Below are positions 1 through 10,702 of a DNA stretch of 39,494 bases, one piece after another. Positions within the stretch are counted from its first letter, which is position 1. Each line of letters starts with the position of its first letter. The notes beneath the pieces are model-generated. The model made no database searches and had not been told where the DNA came from. It was given only the letters and a program-made list of their open reading frames with translations. This DNA comes from Darksidea phi (Eukaryota; Ascomycota; Dothideomycetes; Pleosporales; Lentitheciaceae). The position numbers were made by a program, and so were the translations under genes. The stretch is from NCBI GenBank assembly GCA_030770425.1, contig JASJFT010000316.1:1-39494 (forward strand). The letters are read 5' to 3'.

Positions 1-3000
1 CCCGCCCCCCCCCCCCCGCGGCGGGGCGAGCGGACTTGGTGTTGTGTCGCTCCACGGGGCCTGCGAGGACTGCCCACCACCCGCCGCCATCCTCCCTCGC
101 AGCCGACGGACGTTCACGAGCCGATCATGTGGCTCAGCTTGCGCAGACTGATGAGCAGGGCCGTGGCCGAAACTCGGTCGTGAGCGACGCACTAACCGGA
201 CGGGGAGCGCACATCCAGACACCCCCAGGCCCGTCACCGACTTTTCCTCGTCGCTCGGTGTTGTGGCACGCCGACGGAAATACGACTGCGCCATGGTTCG
301 CGAGAGTGAAGACGCGCCGAGGGAGCAGCTGCGCGAGAGTGCTCCCAGCAGCATGCACCTGGATGACGGGAGCTGTTCGCAGATGGAGCGCCATGAACGT
401 CGTCGCGGGAGTTGCGGCGACGGCAGAACACCACGTCGTTGTCACATGATCCACCGCTCTCCCAACGCGGTAATATTCTCTCTCACACTCAGCGGCTGCA
501 GCACGCAGACTGCCAGCCTAAGCTTCCAAGACGCTTCTAGAGTGGACGGCCTCGGCGGCATCAGAGCACCCTACGAAACTTCCGCCAATCCTCTGCGTTG
601 CGCCTTGCACGCAATCGTCGGCCTGCATCAACCGGCAGTAGGCTGGCCCATAGGTGCAGAAGCAAGCGTCTTATCTGATCCACCACAAGAGAAAGACAGG
701 TGCGAACACGAGTCCCCGCTGCTGACATACCTGATCCTCCTGCAACGTAAACCACCGGACGTGCTCACCGTCCAATCGACGCATGGTGATGTGCGTCCGG
801 ATAAGTCATGAACCCCAAGTCTGGCGTCGAACCGGTGCTCGTCCGACCTCCCACCATCTCAACCGTGCTGCCTAACTCAACCCGTCGAATGCTAAGTCGA
901 AAACACTGCACACAAGGCCGCAGTCAGGCCATTCCCGCAGATGCCCCGCCTAACCACCCTCGCTTATCGTCCCATCTCTACTACGTGTCTATACCTGTCT
1001 ATGGGCATTTTATCGTAGGCCTGAAATGCGATAGCGTGCCTCAGGCCATGACTACCAGCGCCCTATCACGCACTCTTTGACCGCCCGCGCACGATAACGC
1101 AGCAAATGTCGCTTTAGGAAGTCTAAAAGCATTTGAAAACATCTCGAGACACGATCTCGAAAAGGTAGGTAATAGTGCCGGTACTCCCCTATGGCCAACA
1201 TGTGTTGGAGATGGTGCGAGGACGCGGCTATTCAGCAACAGGTTCTCGACGCGTCCTACTAGTCAGCATTTCCTGCGTCGCCACCTCTTTCATAAGCTGG
1301 ACCGGCCATGTATTGGCGCCTCGACTTCCTCCATGTTGTCGCATACTGGTGCCCGCGCGCCCGACCCAAACTCCGGTGCGAAGCCGAGTCGCATCCGAGT
1401 TGAGCCTCAATCGAACACGGTGCGGGAATAAGGCACATGTACGTCATTCTCACCGTTTTGCCTTCTCCCCGACCCAACGCAGGCTCAGTCTACTTATTCA
1501 CCGCTCAAGAGCCATGGCCAGCAAGCGTCGTTGCAGACTACATCTACCACCCTCCCAACAGCACGCTACGTCATCCCGTCTTGTATCTCGAGCATGTCAG
1601 CTACGCACGGTTCAACAACGATACACGGCTCCTGCAGCCCTCTCAACAAGTGCGCGTAAACGAACGCAGATCAGGGTCCATGAGGCTGATGCGGCCGTTC
1701 GGAAGTCTTCCGGGTTGCTTTGCCACACTTTACGACATCAAACCAGGCCGCCCAAGCCACCAGGCTACCCCATGCACGCGAGTCAAACTGCCAGCAAAGA
1801 AAACCTACCTACAGGCCTCACAGCGCAACGGCTTGACGAGCGTATTCTACGACGTTGAGAAGGTGCTGGACCCGTACTGTGTCGTTCCTAGACGCGTTGG
1901 CGCCGTTCAAGAGACGTTTGTTCAGATGATGCATGTCATGCAATGACAACAGCCATTGTTGGCGGTTGTTTAGACCTGATGGGCGTCGAGAACGACATGA
2001 GCTTCCCTTACGACAGCACCTCGTCTTCTAATCATGTCATTGACATCTCCTTCCCAATCTTCTCCATCACACTCACTGTTTTATTTCACCTCTACCACTC
2101 GCAACCACATCTAGTCGACCAAAGTCTGTATAGATGAGTATGCAAAGGATTTGTCCAGCAAGCGTCACGTAGGGATAAACAGGTTGATAGATGCCGCTCT
2201 AGCATACATTCCAGTACGTCTCAGTCAAGTATACTTTGGGTTAATCTCGATTCTACAGAGTGCTGCACAGATATCAGACGAAGAATACGCTGTGTGCATT
2301 ACAGTGATACCCCACGGGATCCACATCAGCCAGAAGAGGCGAACCTTTCGTCGCTCTCTCCACATTACCCTCGCGAATGCCGTCGGCGGTTTTCACCAAG
2401 CATGCGACATACTGAGTGCCCGCGATGACAAGTCCGGGTTTAGAGCTGAGTCGGAATGAGCATTTCGTCTGCTTGTCTCATGACTCTGGCACGTGATGAA
2501 TCAGTGGATTGTAGCAATTGCAGGCATGGTTTTCACTCTTCTTGTATTCAACCAACGCCGCGCCTGAACCGACCCGGGCACCGACATCCGCGGGACAGTG
2601 TACAAAAACCTCTCCAGCGAGCTAGCCATGCACAACAGAGTATCGTCCTTCCAAACCCATCTTTCGGCGCCACGATTCTGTATTCTGCGTCACCAGCCCC
2701 ATCCGCTTCGAGATACGTAAGAACGCTCCTCGACGGGGCTCCGCAGAGATATGTAAGCCATTCCGGTGAAGCCAAAAATACTGTTCATTGACACCGATTG
2801 CCTCGACTCGCGAAGGGCCTACCAGATTTGTGTCATCAGCCTTCAAACCCGACAAATTAACTCGTAACTTGATGGCATCGATCCTAGCGACTATTTCCGT
2901 CAAACGCGGAGGGTCGGCGGAACCCGGAATTGGCCGGCACCGACAACGCTAAACTACCGGCCATCCCCCGCACGAGTACATGCAGGACGACGTGTTAGGA
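1..3000. other. region without a supportable gene
   Basis: The stretch opens with a C-rich run (17 of the first 20 bases are C) and then shows only short overlapping reading frames on both strands. None has a recognisable motif or a convincing intron model. The longest that begins with a true ATG, 1437-1946 on the plus strand (169 codons), has no signal peptide, domain or repeat I recognise and overlaps a longer plus-strand frame at 1175-1858. I leave both uncalled. It may be intergenic or a very decayed region. Confidence 0.5.
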
Positions 3001-3033
3001 TAATATGAAACCACTTTTATGGAAGAAAACATT

Positions 3034-3060
3034 CGGTTCCGAAGAAGACATTCGGCTCCG
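3034..3060. promoter_or_regulatory. two CGG-N2-CCG inverted triplets upstream of the monooxygenase
   Basis: CGGTTCCG at 3034-3041 and CGGCTCCG at 3053-3060 lie 19 bp apart, start to start, inside a direct repeat with core CATTCGGNTCCGA. Inverted CGG triplets with a fixed spacer are the usual recognition form of fungal Zn(II)2Cys6 activators. The pair sits about 180-205 bp before the ATG of the FAD monooxygenase. Function is inferred from motif and place only. Confidence 0.4.
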
Positions 3061-3238
3061 AGGATGCATGACGTCACTTAATCTACGAGGATAAACCGTA
3101 GGAACATGAACAATATTGACCTAGAACCATTAGTATATAGGTACGATTGACCTCCGTAAAGAGGCCACAAGTGTCTGCTGAGACTCTTCCTTTGATAGAT
3201 AATCCCCTTTGCAGCAACTGTGTAAAGGTTTCATCGCC

Positions 3239-4568
3239 ATGTCCAAACTCAACATCCTCATCTCTGGCGGCGGTGTCGCAGGCCCCTGTCTCGCCTGGTG
3301 GCTTTGTAAAGCCCAAGTGCCAGCACACATCACCATCGTCGAGCGCTCCCCCGTGCCGCGGACAAGTGGACAAGCCGTCGACATAAGAGACTTCGCAGTC
3401 GACATCATTCGCAGCATGGGGCTCGAAGAAACGATCCGCAACAAGACAACTACAGAAGAAGGCATAGACTTTGTTTACGCCGACGGGGTGACAAAAGTAC
3501 GGTTTTCTGCGAGCGGCGATGCCACGGCCCAGAGTTTCACCTCCGAGTTCGAGATTCTAAGAGGCGATCTAGCCCGGATCTTCTACGAGGTGACCAAGGA
3601 TGTAGAGGGGGTCGAGTATGTGTTTGGCGAGTACATCGCCGATGTGCATCAGGAGGAGGTCGGCAACGGGAAGGTGAAAGTCGGCTTCGCGAACGGACGG
3701 CCGCAAGCGGAGTATGACATGGTTGTTGGAGCAGACGGGATGATATCCAAGACGCGTCGACTGGTGTTTGGCAAAGGCCCGGACAACGAGGACTACCTAC
3801 ACCGATTGGGTCAATACATGGCCTTTTTCACCATCCCGAAAATACCCTCTGACACCAAGTTTGCACAATGGTATGTCGCCCATAAGGGGCGAATGGCCGC
3901 GACACGACCGAGTCAATACGGAGACACACAAGCATACCTCGGCGTCACTGATGGTAACCTCTCGCGCTTCGATAGTATCGCGAGGGCGACCAAGGTGGGC
4001 AAAGAAGCGCAGATGGCGTGGTTGGCGGAACAGTTTGAGGGTGCGGGGTGGCAGACTGAGAGACTCGTCGAGGAGATGAAGAGGAGCGAGGACTTTTATA
4101 TGCAGGAGACTGCGCAAGTGAAGATTGAGCAGTTTGTGAAGGGGAGAGTGGCTTTGCTGGGCGATGCGGGTTACTGTCCTTCGCCCGTTTCTGGAATCGC
4201 AAGTTGACCTTCTGCTGTCCACACACGAATCACCTACTGACACCGCTTAGGGCACAACTTCCGCAATAGTCGGCGCATACGTGCTCGCAGGCGAGATCTC
4301 CAATTCGCCCGGCAACATCCCTCACGCGCTTTTACAGTATCAAACTGTCCTCCGACCCTTCATAGACCAATGTCAAAACCTGCCCCCCGGCGCACCGCAA
4401 ATCGCAAATCCACAGACCGCGCTTGGAGTCAAGATTATGGACACGATGATGGGTATTGCGTCATACCCATTGGTCAGGAAGGTGGGATCGGCGGTTTCTT
4501 GGGCTCTGCCAAAAGCGTTCACGAGTAAGAAGTGGGAGGGGCCAAAATATGCTGCTTTCGAGCAATGA
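3239..4568 (+). CDS. FAD-dependent monooxygenase (aromatic hydroxylase fold)
   Basis: Two exons, 3239-4198 and 4251-4568, give 425 residues, a normal length for single-component FAD monooxygenases of the salicylate/p-hydroxybenzoate hydroxylase type. Seen: an N-terminal Rossmann GGGVAG at residues 10-15, the ADG motif (DG signature) at 165-167, and the FAD ribose-binding GDAGYCPSP near 308-316. The intron begins with GC (GCAAGT) and ends in TAG. Only this splice joins the frames so that SGI is followed by GTTSAIVGAY, as the family expects. The ATG at 3239 is chosen because the Rossmann strand starts a few residues later and no ATG lies upstream in frame. After the stop at 4568 the same frame stays open for a few charged codons, so the C-terminus may be slightly shortened. 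The substrate cannot be told. Enzymes of this type act on aromatic or polyketide substrates with NAD(P)H and O2. Confidence 0.88.
4199..4250 (+). other. GC-AG intron
   Basis: A 52-nt intron with donor GCAAGT and acceptor GCTTAG. A GT at 4203 would put exon 2 out of frame, and a GT at 4187 would delete four conserved residues. The GC donor keeps phase 0 and the family motif. Confidence 0.75.
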
Positions 4569-4857
4569 CGGATTGCAGAGTATGAGATGGTTAAGAAGTA
4601 TGTATCTTTGTCAGGCACTACGTCTTTTACCATACAGCCGTTCAGATGAGCTTTGATGGTGACGATCATAATCGGACAACAAACACTAGAAAAGACTATG
4701 GACAAAGTTAACGTTGCAGGTCTGCGATCTCGGAGAAGGTTGGCCGCTCATCCGCTCTGCATGTGATCCAGAAGTTCGCTGGATCAGCCCTATACCTCCC
4801 GTTCGGAAAACTGCGCTCCTCATCAGCAACTGCTTGCCCACATTGACGAGAGAACAC

Positions 4858-5502
4858 TCACTCTTCCTCGGCCTTCTGCCTCGCCTTCGTCTTCTTCTCC
4901 CCATTCCAGATTCTCATCTTCTCTAACAATATATTCCCAAAATAATACGTCGCGCTATCACCGCCCGCCATACTGCCACTCTTCTTCAAAAAGGTAGCGA
5001 CAGCTCTTGGACAGGGGCCATGGTTGGTGATGCCATTATGAGTCTTGACGGGATGGGACCGTTGAGCGACTTCTTGCAGTTCTTTGGAGAGGGTGGTTTT
5101 GTTAAAAGTCTTGTCGGAGCCGGGGATTTTGACCTTTTTGTCGATGAGATTGTTCAGTTTGCGGCGGATGGTCGCGGCATCAAGATCTTGTTAGCTTTAG
5201 TATATATAGCGAAGGGCATCACATACGTTTTCGTATACGGGGACCTCGCCTTTGATCTCCTCGAGGGAGATGTCCAGGTAGCTGCTAGGCAGATGGGAAC
5301 GATCTGGCTCTTTGCTTGAGACCTTCTTCTTCTCAGCCAGGCTCTTAGACTTTGTTGGAGGCGGTTGGTTCTCCTTGTCTACATCTGACGTCGGCAATGA
5401 AATGCCCGGATTTCCGTGCGTTGGCCACATGGGTGTGCCATACGATGGACATGGCTCAGCGCGAGCACCGTGGTTGTGGGGTGAAGTACGATTTGCAAGC
5501 AT
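4858..5502 (-). CDS. DUF7726-like protein, small fungal hypothetical
   Basis: The reading frame starts at the ATG at 5502 and runs through a Pro/Lys/Ser-rich N-terminus (including DKENQPPP) to a conserved-looking stretch, EVPVYEN. After a short gap the downstream frame resumes with DAATIRRKLNNLIDKK and later MAGGDSATYYFGN, ending at 4858. The arrangement 'VPVY-x-N, CD-x-IRRKI, GxxS-x-YY' is what I know from fungal DUF7726 proteins of unknown function. The splice is uncertain. A strong GTATGT donor at 5226 gives the wrong phase with the only clear acceptor (CTAACAAG ending at 5187). A weaker GTGATG donor at 5222 gives the right phase and 202 residues, but the intron would be only 36 nt. A one-base lesion is the other explanation. 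Confidence 0.5.
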
Positions 5503-5652
5503 GAGACGAAAAAGCAACTAGGATTCGGTGCTCGAGTTGGGAGAGCGGGCAAGAATCGGGGAATCCTTGAGACGCGGATGCCTTCGCATTTAAGATGGGA
5601 GACGCACCATGACGTATGAATGGCGTCATATGTTGTTATTTGTTGTCTGAGC

Positions 5653-5671
5653 GCGCGCGTAAAACGCGCGC
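5653..5671. other. GC-rich hairpin between two minus-strand genes
   Basis: GCGCGCGT and ACGCGCGC are separated by about 3 nt, a near-perfect inverted repeat just downstream of the hydrolase stop and upstream of the DUF7726-like ATG. A CACGTG box follows at about 5675. The role is unknown. Confidence 0.3.
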
Positions 5672-5719
5672 CGTCACGTGTTGCGCTATGACCGATGTCC
5701 TCCGCGTTTCGTACATGAC

Positions 5720-6932
5720 TTACGAACGCTGCTTCAAGATCCACTCAACACCAGCTTTCATATCCTTCAGCGCCTTGCTATACACGGACAGCGTCGGATA
5801 GAAGTCGGAACCTCCATGCGGCATCCCCGCATACACGTCCAGTTTTGTAGGCACGCCACACTCCTCGCGTAGAACATACTCGTAGATGAGGCCTTCGTCG
5901 CGTAGCGGATCCATACTAGGTTTTTGTAAGCCACCATTGTCTGGAATGGCTCGTTGCACTTACCCGCAGATCTGGAAATAAGTGGGCGGCTGGTTCTTGT
6001 GACCGCTCGGCCAAATAAGCGGGCTCACGAGGCCAGACTCCGGGTCCGGTTTGTACTGGTCTGAACCATGCAATGAGCTCGGATCCTTGCCGCAAGGTTG
6101 CTGACTTACCGTAGAACCATCTCATGCCCCTTTGATCGAGGATCAAGCCATCTTTGTGAGTCTCCCAGCTGTTGTAGTGCTGTTTGTACTGCTCGGGAAC
6201 GGCATCCGGATGTACCAAGAGCGGGATCCTGAGATGCACCCCCGTGATTGGAGGCGACAGGTTTGAGTCTACGGCTTCATGAGCAACAACTGCGGCCAGG
6301 TTGGCTCCAGCCGAGTCCCCGGAAACAATGAAGCCTTTGGAAAGATCCGCCCCCAAACTTGCGCCATTCTTTGCGATCTAGTTCGACGATCAACTCAACT
6401 CTGGAACAAGTCATCTTCTAAAACTTACCCAATGAACCGCATCGATCGAGTCGTTTGCCGCTGTCGGGAACGGGTGTTCCGGGGCCATCCTATAATCCAC
6501 ACTCACAACGGTAAAGCCCAACTCCTTTATCAGAATCGCAAAGCCGGCTTCATACCCCCCCGCAAAACCAACTACAAACCCACCACCGTGGAAGTCCACC
6601 AGTAAAGGGCCGTTGGGGCTGGCTTCAGCACGATAGTGTATAGCGCGGATCGATGCGCCATCTCGTGTTGGGATTTGGATGTCTTTCTTGGAGACACCGG
6701 TGAGGTCTGCCGGTTTGTACATGCCGGACTGAAGCATCTGCATAAAGAACTCTCCGAGAGCTTGGCGCAGTTCGTTCGCATCGCCATAGTCGGCAAGGGA
6801 TTTCATGGGGGGTAGGGAGGGGAGAAGCTTGATGCGTCAACCTAGTGTAACTCAACTCAATCTAGGACATCGTACAGCTTCTAGTTCTGGGTCAATTTTC
6901 CCGTACGCAGTTTCCCACGCCGAAGAGTCCAT
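5720..6932 (-). CDS. alpha/beta hydrolase, hormone-sensitive lipase type
   Basis: Five exons (6932-6876, 6827-6429, 6377-6110, 6060-5964, 5915-5720) sum to 1017 nt, or 338 residues. The four introns of 48-51 nt have donors GTACGA, GTAAGT, GTAAGT and GTAAGT. Seen: the oxyanion-hole HGGG at residues 99-102, the nucleophile motif GDSAG with Ser174, the acid in MDPLRDEG (Asp276), and the base His307 in MPHGG. That is the complete HSL/GDXG catalytic set. The first exon was recovered upstream of the obvious ATG at 6806, because it supplies YGKIDPELEA, the usual N-terminal helix of this family. There is no signal peptide, so it is probably intracellular and acts on small esters or secondary metabolites. 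Substrate unknown. It lies tail-on to the DUF7726-like gene. Confidence 0.88.
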
Positions 6933-8180
6933 CCTGCATATACTTTTAGGATTGGGGTATTGGGGGAATCAGAAGTGACTGCCGCCAGTACTGAGCGCTA
7001 CCAGACTTTTATAGGTGGGGTGGAGTATCGGGGCGGTGCACGGTAGCCGACCGCATGGTTGGTAATCTTCTCTACACCGCAGATGCAGTAAGCGCTAATC
7101 AGCTTGCAGCAATTGTTGCGCTGTATCAGGCCAGCTATGGACAAAAATACGAGAGGAAGTGCAACGCATTGGAAGCAAAACCTCTGTGTGCCTCAGTTCG
7201 GGTGGAATCCTAGCCTGTCCTTTGAGATTTCGGCTGGTTAGGCGGGGCGGGAAGGGACGGAGGAAAGTAGGGCGCCAAGCTATAGATGGAGCGGTAGGGC
7301 TTGAGTGGTCATGCTAGAGACGCAGTTGCCGAAAATCTTGCACTCCAAAAGTTACAGTCCAACGCGCTAGAAACTAGCCATGTGTTGATAAAAAGATAAA
7401 TATCTCAATATTCATATACCCCTTTACTCTATGTCGACATGTTTCAAGCAAACCTTGGGCGTTGTTTTGTTGAAGAAAGATAAAGCGGTGAGTGATTTTG
7501 TTGCTTACTTAATATAGCGGGGAAAAGGCGCTTTGGTGTTCGCGCTACCGGATCTGTTGCCGGCAGACAACTTATGAGGCGGTTCAGAGGGCATTAGGAC
7601 CGATTGTGTGTTGTGATACATACTGGAGGAGGCTCCGTTCGGAAATTTAGGGTCGATGGGGGGTTGGTACCAATCAACGGTTTCTGTATACGAAGTTGCA
7701 CGTTTTAGTGCGTCACCGATGCTAGTGCCAACAACAGCCCATGCAGGAGTACGCTCGCGTGAGCGCGGACGCACAACTACTTACGGTTCGTCCGATTTTA
7801 TCAATCTATAGCCTCTCTCTTCTCCCCATTTTACCGTATATTAACTAACCACCCGTTAGGCGAAGCGCGCATCGCCCATTGGTTCGTCTTGATGAAACTC
7901 TGGGATGCAAGCTCAACACCAGGGATTCCCTAGAAATTCGTTTTACATAACGACTGGCAATTAGTGGAACCAGGCGGTCAATGATCTGGATTAGGGATAA
8001 TTGTGCAAAGTCATCTTTGGAACATGTTTCTCCGGGGACTGTAATCTATGTGAGAAGGGAGTTTGGAAGTTTATATACTCTGCCTATTTCTAAGCCACAA
8101 ATATGAAGTCGACTGCACCTAAATCCCCTTGTGCAACACGACACATCGCCATTCACTCTTCCAAATAATCAAACCGCGCG
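6933..8180. other. intergenic region, one weak minus-strand frame
   Basis: This holds the upstream regions of the minus-strand hydrolase and the plus-strand GH16 gene. A minus-strand frame at 7774-7505 (about 89 codons, ending FPRYIK) is open but has no in-frame ATG, and I could not find a convincing upstream exon. A TATATA box lies at 8072-8077, about 105 bp before the GH16 ATG. Confidence 0.45.
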
Positions 8181-9049
8181 ATGCATCATCTCTTATCTCT
8201 AGGATCAGCCCTGCTGCTACCGCTCCTTACCAATGCAGCGGCACTCGAAAAGCGCGGAACATTGCTTATACCTAAAACTGTCTTCGACACAACCGCTACC
8301 CTGGAACAATACTTCACCTACAATTACCCCTGGGGCGGCAATACGCACAACGGCGGCGCGCGAATGGACAAGGCGCACGTTTCCATATCAAGTCCCGGCA
8401 CACTAACCATAACAGCGCAACCCGTGACCGGCCAACCGCCCGCCACCCACGGCGGCAAACAAATAGCAATAAACTATCTTTCCGGCGCCGTCGGTGCGAA
8501 GCAGAAGTTTACAGTTCCACAAGGTGGCGGACTGCAATTTAGCGGTAGTTTCCAGGCGACGACAACAAAGGGAACATGGCCGGCATTCTGGCTCACAGCT
8601 GTGAACGGGTGGCCGCCAGAGGTGGATATGGCCGAGTGGAAGGGAAGCGGGAAGATTAGCTTCAATACGTTCAATACATCTAGTGTGTTGCAGTGGAAGG
8701 ACGTTACGTATAATAACCCCGGGCAATTCCACGATATCAAGTGTATAGTCAGGGATCGTGGGAATGGAAAGGATGCGCAAGTGAAGTATTTCATGGATGG
8801 GACGGAGGTGACGACGCACTATGGGAAAGACTACGTGGGAAAGCCGCTGTATCTGTAAGCTTCAACTGGAGCGGCGGATGAGATGGTTGTTAATGCGTCT
8901 TTAGTATCATCAACCTTCAGATGGAAGGGAGTAGTGGAAGCCCGGGGCCTAAGACGAGTGGGTGCTATTTCTAATATGGAGCGGAATGCGCTGACCTTGA
9001 CGTAGACACGACATATTCGGTGAGGAACCTAGAGGTGACGACTCTCTAG
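8181..9049 (+). CDS. secreted glycoside hydrolase family 16 (beta-glucanase-like)
   Basis: Three exons (8181-8854, 8905-8957, 9006-9049) give 256 residues. Seen: an N-terminal signal peptide (hydrophobic residues 4-20), a possible Kex2 KR site at 24-25, and the GH16 catalytic signature E-x-D-x-x-E as EVDMAE, with Glu147 as predicted nucleophile and Glu152 as acid/base. The last beta-strand, YLIINLQMEG then YSVRNLEVTTL, is rebuilt only by splicing. Intron 1 (GTAAGC...TTAG) joins PLY to LIINLQ. Intron 2 uses GTGGGT at 8958 with a GCTGAC branch site and a TAG acceptor, in phase 1. GH16 enzymes cut or rearrange beta-1,3(4)-glucans and related wall polymers outside the cell. At 256 residues it is a minimal single-domain member with no GPI-anchor signal. 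The exact substrate is not readable. Confidence 0.9.
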
Positions 9050-10702
9050 CGACCTTCTGCCTTAATCAGGTCATGGCTAGCGCGATAGCTCGTACATACT
9101 CGGAGATTATACGCGTCCAATATCATCCATGCACAGACCCTTGCCTGTTTTCATATGAACTTGTTTCAGCACCTTTGACATCTAGAGCTTATATCCGCGC
9201 AGTTTAAACCTCCACGCCTTTTCTGTTGGCGGTATTGGGCTACGAACTGTTTTTAACGAAGGACCAGTTACCAAAACCTATCGTAGCCCGCCGTTCGTCA
9301 AGCGTACGTCTCAAATGGGGAGGAAACAAGCCCGATCTTGACTGTGTTCTTCCATAATCACGGGATGCTTTGAGACCCTGTGGAAATTTAAGCCGACTTC
9401 CAGATAAACGAAACTACAAGTTGCATTCAGCTAGGCCAAAGAAGGGCTGACGTAGTTGTCACCGAACTGCTTCATTAACCGAGCTGTATACCTATCGCGA
9501 AGTCCAGATCGAACTGTTTTTTGGTGGTGCCATTCCCAGCCATTTCTGTACATGATACATGGGTACGTATACGAACCCATAAACATCCACACGGAAGATG
9601 ACGAACGCGGGGTAGATCGAGTTAGGCACAGCTCACGCGAACCCACTCTCAGGGAGATCCCGAGGTCTGATACACCAAGCATCACTCCTGTGAACACCAA
9701 GCATCCCATCTCGCACGATATATCTGCTGTGTCAGTACGTGGCCTGTTGCTTCGAAGAATGAGGTCCTAGCTTCCAGCAGTTTCCTGCTACGCCAAAGGA
9801 TTCAGCTGATCCTTCGCAGCCCGTATCTGGTAATGGACATTTCCGAACACTTGCCGCTTCCCATTCCCTAAAAGCATGCGCGGCATTTCTTCAGACCCCA
9901 ATACATTCTTAATGATAATGTTTTCCTGCTAACCTCACAATATGAGCCAGGCATAATATTGAGCTTCGCGATTCGGTATCACCGCCAGCATCCATGTCCA
10001 TGTTTAGGCACGGCGTCTTGGTAAGTACAATTTCAAAGCTGCCGTCATTGTTCGCCAAGGGTCTCGGAAAAGCCCACCATCACATCTGTGTTGCGGACCT
10101 CATTTGTTTTAGTTAGTATGAACTCCTCGATTAGGCGATGACTTTGAACCGACATTGCCCTTTTTTAGGGTCGTCCCATTAATAAGTTGTTTTATCGTTA
10201 GTAAAACTTAGCCTTAAGCGGTTGAACAATAGGCTACCCAAAACAGCTTTGTGCTCCAAGCCTCATCTCCTAATGACCGTTCGCCTTGACTAGGTTTGCT
10301 ACCCTCTTCCGTCTCAGTGACCCTCGCCCTGCACCCCATGCTTTAAACCTTCATGTGAAGGTGCCTTTTGTCCCTCCGCTGAAGTTGATATTCTCGGTAT
10401 CGGTAAGCTAATCTGAACACTGGATGAGACATACTTAACAATTCTTAGGCTTTTTAGAGCACCATTGGGTGTGTCACGCTTTTGAGTATCTGTTGAAAGA
10501 AGGGTTGCTTCAGCATTGTTTCGCCGTCAATGAGGCCAAAGGCATCCTTTCCATTAACATATTGCAACTAAGCAATGTACTTCTCTACGTAATAATCTGC
10601 AAACCTCCCTGTTACCCCTAAAATCCAGATCCAATGAACCTGAGTGCAATACTAATGGTGCGTCTCGACCGCACTTTGCTCATGCACAGAAAGTGGCGCG
10701 AC
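9050..10702. other. gene-poor stretch of about 1.65 kb
   Basis: Only short frames with no ATG-led domain occur here. The composition is visibly more AT-rich than the flanking genes, with many stop codons in all frames. It may be a decayed repeat, but no terminal repeats or transposase motif are visible. Confidence 0.45.

Noticed and set aside
1..20. C-run at the window start as a telomere
   Set aside because: It is not a CCCTAA-type repeat, just a short homopolymer-rich run.
1437..1946. ATG-led plus-strand frame of 169 codons
   Set aside because: No domain, signal peptide or splice partner, and it overlaps a longer frame of equal quality. Not enough to call a gene.
7505..7774. Minus-strand frame of about 89 codons
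   Set aside because: No in-frame ATG, and no upstream exon could be joined by a convincing intron.
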